A program made the translations under genes and the position numbers. A DNA stretch of 64,000 nt from Emcibacteraceae bacterium (GTDB taxonomy: Bacteria > Pseudomonadota > Alphaproteobacteria > Sphingomonadales > Emcibacteraceae), in contig JAWKXO010000005.1 of the NCBI GenBank assembly GCA_041396985.1, forward strand, positions 270,154 to 334,153, written 5' to 3'. How positions within the stretch are numbered: the first letter of the stretch is position 1; the number at the start of each line of letters is the position of its first letter. Shown piece after piece: positions 8,826-17,143 of this stretch. Under the pieces are notes generated by a model. It saw nothing but the letters and a program-made list of their open reading frames with translations. It was not told where the DNA came from and did no database searches.

Positions 8826-9230
8826 TTATTTTTTAACGTTTGACTTTTTAACGTTTGACGAATTTTTTAAAACATTGCTAATGACATATTTTTCAAACTG
8901 TACATCTTCTTCCAGCGTGATGGTTAAATAAACTTTTTCATCATTCGCATGAAGCTCTTTAACGCCTCTACGTGGTAACGGTATTTTTGAAACCATGCAA
9001 AAGGCAAATAAAGCAGCTGCCACTTCCGCATGGGAGTATACTATTTTATTATCCTCATATCCAAGGATAGGATCAATTTTAAAAATGACCCGCAAGGCTT
9101 TTGCTTTATCGATGATAATTTCTTTTATATCTTCTGCTTCAAAAAACTGCTTTTTAAGTACGGAAAAATTAATCAGCGCTTTTTTAAGCTCCGCCTCGGT
9201 AAAATAGATATGTTTTATTTCAAGTGGCAT
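8826..9230 (-). CDS. Unknown small protein, paralogue of the product at 9252
   Basis: I do not recognise this 134-residue family. It has no signal peptide or membrane segment and looks cytosolic. It shares a pattern with the next gene upstream: I-(Y/F)-F-(T/S)-E near the N terminus, AL..FS, then H-(A/P)-E-(V/I)-AAAL, a CM pair and KIPLP..G.K.L. Sequence between these blocks differs widely, so the duplication is old. The last residues are a direct repeat (SNVKK twice) caused by a 15-bp DNA duplication at 8830-8859. The gap to the paralogue is 21 bp, so the pair is probably one transcript. Confidence 0.7.
   Translation of the reverse strand: MPLEIKHIYFTEAELKKALINFSVLKKQFFEAEDIKEIIIDKAKALRVIFKIDPILGYEDNKIVYSHAEVAAALFAFCMVSKIPLPRRGVKELHANDEKVYLTITLEEDVQFEKYVISNVLKNSSNVKKSNVKK
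8830..8859. repeat. Tandem 15-bp duplication at the 3' end of a coding region
   Basis: The unit TTTTTAACGTTTGAC occurs twice without a gap. It keeps the reading frame and lengthens the protein by one SNVKK unit just before the stop codon. This looks like recent slippage. Confidence 0.85.
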
Positions 9231-9251
9231 AATTAGCCTTAATTAATTAAA

Positions 9252-9575
9252 TTATAAAATTTTAATATTCAAAAATAGCCCGTTCTTTCCTGACTGCAAT
9301 GATTTTTTTCCGGCCTTAGGCAGCGGAATTTTCAAAAACATGCAATAGCGCATAAGAGCCGCCGCAATTTCCGGATGTCCATATTTTACTGTTCCGGTTT
9401 TACCGCTCTGGGCATCATATATTTTTAACTCAATACTGACTGTTTCATTATTTGTCATATTAAAGCCGGTAATATTATCGACTGTAAAATTCAATCCTTT
9501 GCGTGCAGAAAACTGCATGAGGGCAATTTTAACCTCATTTTCGCTAAAAAATATATCTCTGTTTTCAGTAGGCAT
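9252..9575 (-). CDS. Unknown small protein, paralogue of the product at 8826
   Basis: The predicted product has 107 residues and no family I can name. Shared blocks with the downstream gene are DIFFSENEVKIALMQFS near the N terminus and HPEIAAALMRYCMFLKIPLP about residues 74-93; it lacks the longer C-terminal extension of its partner. The conserved histidine before the E-(I/V)-AAAL helix and the KIPLP turn would be the first residues to examine. It is the upstream gene of the pair. No nearby toxin, transposase or phage gene suggests a role. Confidence 0.7.
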   Translation of the reverse strand: MPTENRDIFFSENEVKIALMQFSARKGLNFTVDNITGFNMTNNETVSIELKIYDAQSGKTGTVKYGHPEIAAALMRYCMFLKIPLPKAGKKSLQSGKNGLFLNIKIL

Positions 9576-9766
9576 TTCCCTTCCCCAAAAAATTTAGTCA
9601 ACATAATCCCCTAAACTGCCTTAACGACCTATGGTTAACAAGTTATTAACAAAAGACTAATCTTCCTCACAGAAATGTTACAACACATTTAATTTAAATC
9701 GTTTATATTTTATAATCATAATCTAATTTAAAGACAATAACTCATTATAATTTAAGAAGAAATAAA

Positions 9767-10354
9767 ATGATTAAAATTTTTTTCACTGTTTTTCTCTGCT
9801 TTTTTTGTTGCGCCCTACCTGTCAGGGCCCAGCAGATCCGCAATGATCCGATCATATTTGATCCCGATCCGGACAGCCCGATCTTATCAAGGAACCCCGA
9901 ACTGACCGGTGAAGGGGAAGCATTCGATTTTCTGATTGGCGAATGGGATGTGGTCATCACCTGGGATACAGAAGACAGACCGTCTGATACATACAGGGCA
10001 AAATGGCATAACCACTGGATCATTAACGGCTATGCGGTCATGCAGGAGTGGCGCGGGCCTGATGTTACCGGCAGCGAGTTCAGATTTTATGATATGAGTT
10101 CAAAAAGCTGGAAAGGCAGAAATATTTACCAGGGCGGAGCCTGGCGCGAAACCGCTGCCCATTCTGAAGGCGACAATATGGTCGTCACAATATTTGCCCA
10201 TAATCAGGAAAAAGGTGATTTTCTCAACCGGGAAACTTATTTCAACATTAAAAAAGACAGTTTTGAAATGAAATCCGACTTATCTTATGACAACGGTAAA
10301 AGCTGGCAAAAAGGCGCTTACCATATGATTGTCACAAGATCGGTTGAAAAATAA
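9767..10354 (+). CDS. Exported protein, DUF1579-like
   Basis: The 195-residue product has a clear signal peptide (MIKIFFTVFLCFFCC then LPVRAQQ) and so is exported. The mature part contains AFDFLIGEWDVVITWDTED, HWIINGYAVMQEWRGPD and RFYDMSSKSWKG, typical of the DUF1579/lipocalin-like group of beta-rich proteins in which a first 'GEW' strand is followed by 'G.....W'. Ligand and function are unknown. It is divergent from the paralogue pair at 8826-9575 and 24 bp ahead of a small membrane protein gene. The family call is moderate. Confidence 0.7.
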   Translation: MIKIFFTVFLCFFCCALPVRAQQIRNDPIIFDPDPDSPILSRNPELTGEGEAFDFLIGEWDVVITWDTEDRPSDTYRAKWHNHWIINGYAVMQEWRGPDVTGSEFRFYDMSSKSWKGRNIYQGGAWRETAAHSEGDNMVVTIFAHNQEKGDFLNRETYFNIKKDSFEMKSDLSYDNGKSWQKGAYHMIVTRSVEK

Positions 10355-10378
10355 CATCCCTCCGCCTATATCAGGGGA

Positions 10379-10567
10379 ATGGATTTTGATTTTACGATAG
10401 GCATGTTCTGCGTTGCCGTTTTTCTGGCGGCTATGGCATTTTATAAATCACGTCAACCCGCCGAGCCGGGAAAGCTTTGGGCCATTCCCTGGAACGGCGT
10501 TTTATTTATCTCCATTCTTGGAATATTGCTGACCGCCGGTCACCTTATGGCCATTGTCAAATCATAA
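10379..10567 (+). CDS. Small two-helix membrane protein, unknown
   Basis: A 62-residue frame encodes two hydrophobic helices (around FCVAVFLAAMAFY and GVLFISILGILLTAGHLM) joined by a short polar loop with KSRQPAEPGKLW. An AGGGG lies very close to the ATG (two to three bases), which is poor spacing. It follows the DUF1579-like gene by 24 bp on the same strand and ends 11 bp from the convergent maeB stop. The even membrane pattern and placement support a real gene, but no family is recognised. Confidence 0.55.
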   Translation: MDFDFTIGMFCVAVFLAAMAFYKSRQPAEPGKLWAIPWNGVLFISILGILLTAGHLMAIVKS

Positions 10568-10578
10568 ATCAACGGCCC

Positions 10579-12876
10579 TTAAAGCGGCCATTTATGGGAT
10601 TTTTCCTTTTCAAGATTTTGGGCATCCTTCACCGCAATCGCCGTCATGTTTAAAATACCGCGGGCGCTGACTGTTGGTGTCACAATATGGGCCGGCAGCG
10701 CCGCCCCAAGCAGGATCGGGCCAACCAGTAATCCCCGCTCAACGCTTTTAACAAGCCCAAGGGCACTGTTCGCACTATCAAGATTTGGAAAAATCAGCAA
10801 ATTGGCCGACCCTTTAAGGGCGCAGTCCTGAATAAGCCTGTCCCTGAGTTCCTCATTAAGGGCCGCATCCACATGCATTTCACCGTCCACTTCAAGGCCC
10901 GGCACCCGTTCTCGAAGTATTTTTACGGCTTTACCCATTTTGACCGCTGACGGGGCTTTTGATGACCCGAAATTGGAATGGGACAACAGGGCAACTTTTG
11001 GTTTAATCCCGAAAAGCTCGATCTGTCTCGCCGCAGCAATAGTGCTTTCAACAATCTGTTCCAATGTCGGATCAACATCCATAAAGGCATCGGCAATGAA
11101 CAATGTCTGCTGGGGCAGAATAAGGACACTCAATGTTGAAATTTTCTGTGCCGGATTTTTACGGCCGATAATATCAATGATATAGCGAATATGAAAATCA
11201 AAGCGCCCATATGTGCCGCAGATCATCGCATCCTGATAGCCCAGTTTCACCGCCATGGCCGCAATCACCGTTGAATTGGTACGGATAATGGTCCTTGCCG
11301 CTTCTTTTGAAACCCCTTTGCGGCCGACAATTTTATGATATTCGGTCCAGAATTCCTTATAGCGGTCATCCTTATGGGGATTTATAACCTTATAGTCCTT
11401 ATCCCGTTCCATACGAAGGCCAAGGCGTTCAATTCTGTTCTGGATCACATCCGGTCTGCCGACCAGAGTTGCCTTGATCATGCCCTCATCAACAGCCGCC
11501 TGAACTGCGCGCAGAACATTTTCTTCCTCGCCTTCAGCATAAACCACTTTTTTAGGGTCTTTCTTCGCATCTTCAAAAAGCGGCGACATAAGCATGTTTG
11601 ATTTGAAAATAAAGTTACCGATTTTTTCCCGGTACTCCTGCATATCTGCAATCGGTCTGGTTGCAACACCGCTATTCATGGCCGCTTCCGCCACTGCCGG
11701 CGCGATTTCAAGGATTAATCTGGGATCAAACGGTTTTGGAATAATATAATCGGGACCAAATTTCAGATCTTCTCCGCGGTAGGCATTGGCCACTTCATCA
11801 GAACTTTCCCGGTAAGCCAGGTCGGCAATCGCCCAGACACAGGCTTTTTTCATTTCATCATTAATTTCCGTCGCCCCGACATCAAGCGCCCCCCTGAAAA
11901 GAAACGGAAAACAAAGCACATTATTGACTTGATTGGGATAATCCGACCGACCGGTCGCAATCACCGCATCGGGGCGGGCCGCTTTACATTCTTCCGGTGT
12001 GATTTCCGGTGTCGGATTGGCAAGAGCCAGAATGAACGGTTTTTTGGCCATTTTCTTGACCATGGACGGCTTCAATATTCCCGGTGCTGAAAGGCCAAGA
12101 AACACATCTGCCCCGTCAATGGCGTCATCAAGCGTTCTTTCCTTTGTATCCTGCGCATAACGGTCTTTATATTCGTTCATGTCTTTTTCACGACCGACAT
12201 AAACGACCCCTTCTATATCAATAAGGGTGATATTCTTTTTCTGTACCCCAAGCGATACCAGAAGATCAAGACAGGCAAGAGACGCCGCCCCGCCACCGGT
12301 TGCCACTAGTTTAATATCTTCCAGTTTTTTTCCAACAACCCGAAGACCGTTTGAAATGGCCGCACCGGCGACAATCGCCGTGCCGTGCTGATCATCATGA
12401 AAGACCGGAATTTTCATTCGTTCTCTAAGCGCCTTTTCAACGACAAAACATTCCGGTGCCTTGATATCTTCAAGGTTGATAGCGCCAAATGTCGGCTCAA
12501 GCGCCGCAATGGTATCAATCAGTTTGGCAGGGTCCGCCTGATCAATTTCAATATCGAATACATTAATCCCGGCAAATTTCTTAAAAAGAACCGCTTTTCC
12601 CTCCATCACCGGCTTTGACGCCAGTGGCCCGATATTGCCAAGCCCCAATACGGCCGAGCCATTGGTAATCACCCCGACCAGATTGGCCCTTATCGTCATT
12701 TCCGCAGCGGCCGCTGGATTCTCAATAATCGCTTCGCAGGCATATGCCACCCCTGGTGAGTAAGCCCGCGCCAGATCACGCTGATTTGCAAGAGGTTTGG
12801 TGGGAATAATCGCCAGCTTTCCCGGCGTTGGATCAATATGATATCTAAGGGACGTTTCTTTAAAATTATCAACCAT
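10579..12876 (-). CDS. maeB: NADP-dependent malic enzyme with C-terminal phosphotransacetylase-like domain
   Basis: This cytosolic enzyme decarboxylates malate to pyruvate with reduction of NADP+. The 765-residue product has the malic enzyme N-terminal half (RDLARAYSPGVA, GLGNIGPLASKPVMEGK, FHDDQHGTAIV, and the nucleotide-binding ATGGGAASLACLDLL) to about residue 420, then a phosphotransacetylase-like half (YAEGEEENVLRAVQ ... LIFPNLDSANSALGLVK). In this family the second half is regulatory or structural rather than a working transacetylase. Length is standard for the bacterial MaeB class. It lies 94 bp downstream of ald, with a strong terminator between, so it needs its own promoter. Confidence 0.96.
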   Translation of the reverse strand: MVDNFKETSLRYHIDPTPGKLAIIPTKPLANQRDLARAYSPGVAYACEAIIENPAAAAEMTIRANLVGVITNGSAVLGLGNIGPLASKPVMEGKAVLFKKFAGINVFDIEIDQADPAKLIDTIAALEPTFGAINLEDIKAPECFVVEKALRERMKIPVFHDDQHGTAIVAGAAISNGLRVVGKKLEDIKLVATGGGAASLACLDLLVSLGVQKKNITLIDIEGVVYVGREKDMNEYKDRYAQDTKERTLDDAIDGADVFLGLSAPGILKPSMVKKMAKKPFILALANPTPEITPEECKAARPDAVIATGRSDYPNQVNNVLCFPFLFRGALDVGATEINDEMKKACVWAIADLAYRESSDEVANAYRGEDLKFGPDYIIPKPFDPRLILEIAPAVAEAAMNSGVATRPIADMQEYREKIGNFIFKSNMLMSPLFEDAKKDPKKVVYAEGEEENVLRAVQAAVDEGMIKATLVGRPDVIQNRIERLGLRMERDKDYKVINPHKDDRYKEFWTEYHKIVGRKGVSKEAARTIIRTNSTVIAAMAVKLGYQDAMICGTYGRFDFHIRYIIDIIGRKNPAQKISTLSVLILPQQTLFIADAFMDVDPTLEQIVESTIAAARQIELFGIKPKVALLSHSNFGSSKAPSAVKMGKAVKILRERVPGLEVDGEMHVDAALNEELRDRLIQDCALKGSANLLIFPNLDSANSALGLVKSVERGLLVGPILLGAALPAHIVTPTVSARGILNMTAIAVKDAQNLEKEKSHKWPL

Positions 12877-12918
12877 TTAATTCTTCCTGAAATTGGTTTG
12901 ACAAATTTATCGCGAAAC

Positions 12919-12949
12919 AAAAAAAAAGGGAAGGGCAAACACCCTTCCC
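12919..12949 (-). terminator. Intrinsic terminator of ald
   Basis: The stem GGGAAGGG / CCCTTCCC with a 6-base loop is followed on the minus strand by nine T in a row. It lies 21 bp past the ald stop and isolates ald from maeB. Confidence 0.93.
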
Positions 12950-12970
12950 CTTAAAGAAAAGATCAAAAAA

Positions 12971-14077
12971 TTAAAGGGCAACAGGCGAATAAGGGAGATT
13001 AAGATCTTTCGCAACTGCTTCAAATGTAATTTTTCCATTCTGAACATTAACACCATTTTTAAGATGCTGATCATCGGCACAGGCCTTTTTCCAGCCTTTA
13101 TTGGCAAATGCCACAGCAAATGGCAATGTGGCATTGTTAAGTGCATATGTTGATGTGTGGGCAACAGCCCCCGGCATATTGGCAACGCAGTAATAAACCA
13201 CACCGTCAACGACAAATGTCGGGTTTGAGTGGGTTGTCGGTTTTGAATTTTCAAAGCAACCACCCTGGTCAATTGAAATATCAACAAGAACGGCACCATC
13301 CTTCATTTTTTTGGCAGTCTCAGCAGAAACCAGTTTTGGTGCCGCCGCACCGGCTACAAGAACCGCACCAACAACCAGATCGGCTTCAAGTACCGCCTGC
13401 TCAAGTGTATGAACCGTTGAATAAACGGTTTTGACAGTTCCCCGGAAACGCTGGTCAAGATGACGCAACTGATTAACGTTGCGGTCAAATACAGTGACAT
13501 CAGCACCAAGTCCGACGGCCATTTCCGCCGCGTTCATTCCTGATACGCCACCACCGATAATGACAACCTTTGCCGGGGCAACGCCCGGCACGCCGCCAAG
13601 AAGAATGCCACGACCACCAGCCGCTTTTTCAAGCGCATGGGCGCCAGCCTGAATGGACATGCGCCCAGCCACTTCACTCATCGGCGCCAGAAGTGGAAGT
13701 GAACCATCCTTTGCAGTTACCGTTTCATAGGCAATTGCCGTACAGCCGGATGCCATAAGGGCTTCCGCCTGTGGCTTGTCTGCCGCCAGATGAAGATAGG
13801 TGAAAAGCAGATGGTCTTTGGTAAGCATAGCACATTCGTTAAGCTGTGGTTCTTTAACCTTGACGATCATTTCTGCTTTGGCAAATACATCGGCTGCAAC
13901 GCCAATGATTTCGCAGCCTACGGCTTCATAATCTGCGTCGCTGATACCGATACCGGCACCGGCATTGGTTTCAATAATTACTTTATGGCCATGACGGATC
14001 AATTCGGACGCACTAGATGGCGTAAGCCCGACACGATACTCATGGACTTTAATTTCCTTTGGACAACCAATGATCAT
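12971..14077 (-). CDS. ald: Alanine dehydrogenase
   Basis: This enzyme reversibly deaminates L-alanine to pyruvate and ammonium using NAD+. The 368-residue protein matches the family: MIIGCPKEIKVHEYRVGLTP at the start (substrate-contacting Arg and Lys), EMIVKVKEPQ, the NAD-binding GGGVSGMNAAEMA, and the MPGAVAHTSTYALNNAT region near the end. Length and order are standard. The gene is divergent from an Lrp/AsnC-type regulator at 14209, the usual arrangement for alanine-induced ald control. It has a strong terminator and is probably monocistronic. Confidence 0.97.
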   Translation of the reverse strand: MIIGCPKEIKVHEYRVGLTPSSASELIRHGHKVIIETNAGAGIGISDADYEAVGCEIIGVAADVFAKAEMIVKVKEPQLNECAMLTKDHLLFTYLHLAADKPQAEALMASGCTAIAYETVTAKDGSLPLLAPMSEVAGRMSIQAGAHALEKAAGGRGILLGGVPGVAPAKVVIIGGGVSGMNAAEMAVGLGADVTVFDRNVNQLRHLDQRFRGTVKTVYSTVHTLEQAVLEADLVVGAVLVAGAAAPKLVSAETAKKMKDGAVLVDISIDQGGCFENSKPTTHSNPTFVVDGVVYYCVANMPGAVAHTSTYALNNATLPFAVAFANKGWKKACADDQHLKNGVNVQNGKITFEAVAKDLNLPYSPVAL

Positions 14078-14208
14078 TATTTCTTTTTCCCTGAAATAAA
14101 ATTGTGAATAAAAGTGGCCATAGATTAGCCTGTTTCAATAAAAATGTCCTTGCTTTTATTATCGAAATAATATTGAATTTTCGCAGAATATTGCGTGAAA
14201 GGGAAATT

Positions 14209-14694
14209 ATGAGAGATAAGTTTCGAAATTTAAAGTTAGACAAGATTGATCTTGCGATCATTGACAATCTGCAAAATGACGGTCGAATTAGCAATTCCGA
14301 CCTTGCTGACCGGGTTGGTCTTTCCCAGTCCGCCTGCCTTCGCCGGGTAAAGGGACTTGAAAATGAAGGGGTGATTGAGGGCTATGTCGCCGTGCTGGAT
14401 CAGACGGCAGCAGGACTTCCCGATAATGTTTTTGTTCAGATTACAGTGGAAAAACAGACCAAAGAACTGCTTGGTCAATTTGAACGCATGGTCAAAAACT
14501 GCCCCCAGATCATGGAATGTTATCTGATGAGCGGCGATGCTGACTATCTTCTTCGGGTTATCGTCTCTGATGCGTCAGATTATGAAAGACTCCATATGGA
14601 TGTTCTAAGCTGCTTGCCTGGGGTAAGCCAGATTAAATCAAATTTCTCGCTTCGGACCGTAACCAAAAAAAACGATATTCCGTTCAATTTATAA
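14209..14694 (+). CDS. Lrp/AsnC family regulator, probable activator of ald
   Basis: The 161-residue protein has an AsnC-type helix-turn-helix (DLAIIDNLQNDGRISNSDLA, then VGLSQSACLRRVKGLENEG) and a C-terminal RAM effector domain (FERMVKNCPQIMECYLMSGD, DYLLRVIV). The ATG at 14209 is preceded by AAAGGGA and matches the normal family start; a longer frame from 14104 would add 35 unlikely residues. It is divergent from ald, which points to alanine-responsive control of that gene and itself. The 131-bp divergent region contains a short inverted repeat, CGCA...TGCG at 14182-14195, as one possible contact site. The regulatory target is inferred from context. Confidence 0.93.
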   Translation: MRDKFRNLKLDKIDLAIIDNLQNDGRISNSDLADRVGLSQSACLRRVKGLENEGVIEGYVAVLDQTAAGLPDNVFVQITVEKQTKELLGQFERMVKNCPQIMECYLMSGDADYLLRVIVSDASDYERLHMDVLSCLPGVSQIKSNFSLRTVTKKNDIPFNL

Positions 14695-14828
14695 AACAGC
14701 ATATGGTTTTCCCCACCTTTTTAATTTTTACAATTTTTACAGGGTTGAAAAAATAATGCATTAGTCATACTCTCGGACCATGCCGACCATTAGTACGGGG
14801 TCCAGGCGTGAATGAGGGAGCGTAACAG

Positions 14829-16274
14829 ATGAGTTTTCGACTTGCATTATTTACGGGTGGGGTTCTTTTAGCCCTTCTCGGGTTTGCAATGTTAATTCCT
14901 GCTTTTATTGACCTCACTGATGGAGCTCCCAATGCCACGGCTTTTTTTATGGGCTCTTTCATCAGCCTGTTTATCGGAACATCCCTATTCATTTCCAACA
15001 AGGATAATTTTACCAGCCTGAGCATAAGAGAAGGTTTCCTGATCACGACGTCAAGCTGGCTTCTGTTAAGCCTAGCCGGTGCATTGCCACTCTATTATTC
15101 CGACCTTAACTTATCCTATACCGACGCCTATTTTGAAAGCCTTTCCGGTATTACCACGACCGGCTCAACAGTCCTTGCCGGGCTTGACAGCATGTCACGC
15201 GGCGTGCTGCTCTGGCGATCAATCCTTCAATGGATCGGCGGCATCGGTATTATTGCCTTTGGCATAGTCCTGCTTCCCTTTCTGAAAATCGGAGGAATGC
15301 AGCTTCTGCAAACGGAATCATCCGACCGATCCGATAAATTTATACCCCAGACAAGGCATCTGGTCAGTCGTCTGATCTATGTTTATATCATTTTAAGTGT
15401 GGCCTGTTTTGTCACCTATTACCTTCTTGGCATGAGCGGATTTGACGCGGTCAATCATGCCATGACCACGCTTTCCACCGGCGGCTATTCGACCCATGAT
15501 CTGTCATTTGGATATTTTGACAGCTGGCCCCTGCAACTGGCGGCAACATTTTTTATGCTGCTTGGCGGTCTACCCTTCGTGCTTCATGTAAGATTTGTTT
15601 TTATGCAGCAGTCGGCCTATCAGTTTGACGAACAGGTCAGGGGTTTTTGTATGATTGTTATTGTCACATCAATCCCGATCATTCTCTATCTTCTTTATAA
15701 TCATGTAAGTACATTTTCAGAAGCCTTTGTACTGACCGCATTCAACGTTGTATCGGTCATTACGACAACCGGATATGCCAGTACCGATTATACCGCGTGG
15801 GGACCATTTACAACGGGTATTTTCTTCTTCCTCACCTATCTGGGAAGCTGCGCCGGGTCGACATCAGGTGGGCTTAAAGTGATGAGACTGCTGGTCTTTC
15901 TAAAAGGATCAAAACAACAAATGAACCAGCTGGTCTATCCGAATGGTATTTTTCAGTCTTTTTATCAGGGTCGCCCGGTCGATAATAGTCTGCTTATTAA
16001 TGTGATCGGGTTCATTTCATTTTATGTGCTGCTCAATGCCTTTATTACCCTGGCTCTGACCTGGGTGGGTCTTGATGTTGATACGGCCTTAAGTGGTGCT
16101 GCCACCGCCATTGCCAATGTTGGCCCCGGCATAGGCGATATTATAGGACCATCCGGAAATTTCAGCACTCTGCCCGATGATGCGAAATGGGTGCTCTGTC
16201 TTGGCATGTTTCTGGGACGGCTTGAAATTCTGACCGTTTTGATTTTATTCAGCCCCCGGTTCTGGAAAATCTAG
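14829..16274 (+). CDS. trkH: TrkH-type potassium uptake membrane subunit
   Basis: This is the ion-conducting subunit of a Trk potassium uptake system in the inner membrane. The 481-residue protein has four pore repeats with selectivity-filter segments (SGITTTGSTV, TTLSTGGYST, SVITTTGYAS, IANVGPGIGDI), each holding the key glycine, plus the helix pairs expected for TrkH. SGGLKVMRLLVFLK marks the conserved link after the third repeat. The TrkA NAD-binding regulator is not nearby, which is common. The stop lies 10 bp from the convergent DUF6151-like gene. Confidence 0.95.
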   Translation: MSFRLALFTGGVLLALLGFAMLIPAFIDLTDGAPNATAFFMGSFISLFIGTSLFISNKDNFTSLSIREGFLITTSSWLLLSLAGALPLYYSDLNLSYTDAYFESLSGITTTGSTVLAGLDSMSRGVLLWRSILQWIGGIGIIAFGIVLLPFLKIGGMQLLQTESSDRSDKFIPQTRHLVSRLIYVYIILSVACFVTYYLLGMSGFDAVNHAMTTLSTGGYSTHDLSFGYFDSWPLQLAATFFMLLGGLPFVLHVRFVFMQQSAYQFDEQVRGFCMIVIVTSIPIILYLLYNHVSTFSEAFVLTAFNVVSVITTTGYASTDYTAWGPFTTGIFFFLTYLGSCAGSTSGGLKVMRLLVFLKGSKQQMNQLVYPNGIFQSFYQGRPVDNSLLINVIGFISFYVLLNAFITLALTWVGLDVDTALSGAATAIANVGPGIGDIIGPSGNFSTLPDDAKWVLCLGMFLGRLEILTVLILFSPRFWKI

Positions 16275-16284
16275 TAAGATGAAA

Positions 16285-16863
16285 TTATTCAGAATATAAT
16301 TTTACCGGTTTTGAAATCGCTTTGCCGTCCTCATCAAAAAAGGGGGATGGAAATTTTTTTGGGCTAAACCGCCATATAAGGATCTTAAACATGATCTTTA
16401 AATAGCTGGCCAGCGGGAAGCCTTCATTATACTTGTCATCCGGCAGCTTTTTAAGGGCATATTTCCCCTGCACATAAAACCGGACAGGCCCAAGATTTTT
16501 ATCACGTTTTCCATCATCATCCATAAAATTATGGATCATACCGACAAAGGGCACCTCAGAATGAAGCGTATTGCCAATCGGCGTTTTGCAACAATCGGCA
16601 TACCATCTGTAGGGTCCTTTTTTGGTCAGCCTGATTGATCTGATCTGGTCCTTCCCTTTTTCAATTAAAACCTGATAGGGGGACATCTGGAAAATATCGG
16701 TGCCGCCATTTTCATCAAGGATTTCTTTTTCACGTCCAAGATATTTTGCGAATGCCTGACAATGATCGCAGTGACAGACAACCCTTACACCAGCATGCGG
16801 TGAGACATCATAGGCACACCCCTGCACTTTTCCGCAACTGCATTTTAAATGGATATCAGTCAT
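16285..16863 (-). CDS. DUF6151/GFA-like cysteine-rich protein
   Basis: The 192-residue protein has Cys motifs of the Gfa/CENP-V fold: CSCGKVQG, then CHCDHCQAFAKYLG and later ADCCKTPIGN. Such motifs bind zinc in this superfamily. Family members are annotated as glutathione-dependent formaldehyde-activating-like, but catalysis is not shown for this branch. I start it at ATG 16863, with GAGG six bases upstream; a TTG five codons earlier is possible. It is convergent with trkH. Function is unassigned beyond the fold. Confidence 0.8.
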   Translation of the reverse strand: MTDIHLKCSCGKVQGCAYDVSPHAGVRVVCHCDHCQAFAKYLGREKEILDENGGTDIFQMSPYQVLIEKGKDQIRSIRLTKKGPYRWYADCCKTPIGNTLHSEVPFVGMIHNFMDDDGKRDKNLGPVRFYVQGKYALKKLPDDKYNEGFPLASYLKIMFKILIWRFSPKKFPSPFFDEDGKAISKPVKLYSE

Positions 16864-17013
16864 ATGTGGCCTCGTCAAAATTTCCCGATCAAATTCTATA
16901 CCAAATTATCTATATTTTTTCACTACAAATAAAATGTAATTTTATGAATTAATGAAATAATCCAAATATTCTTATACGAGATTTAGTCTTAAATCATACA
17001 CTTGTAGGCTAAA

Positions 17014-17040
17014 TTGACTTATGCGTAATTCTACTATAGA
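17014..17040 (+). promoter_or_regulatory. Possible promoter of the TonB receptor gene
   Basis: TTGACT and TATAGA are separated by 15 bases, about 105 bp upstream of the receptor ATG in a 265-bp AT-rich gap. The spacing is short, so this is tentative. I saw no convincing Fur-type palindrome in this gap. Confidence 0.3.
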
Positions 17041-17143
17041 TTAAAAAGTGATGGAATTCTGTTTCCGTATCCAATCAAACTTAAGGGGGTAGTTTGTACG
17101 TTTATTTGCCTACCCAAATTTCAACAAATATTCGGAGGATGAT

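Noticed and set aside
16879..17143. Fur box ahead of the TonB receptor
   Set aside because: The gap is AT-rich, but I found no convincing Fur-like palindrome, so iron control is not claimed.
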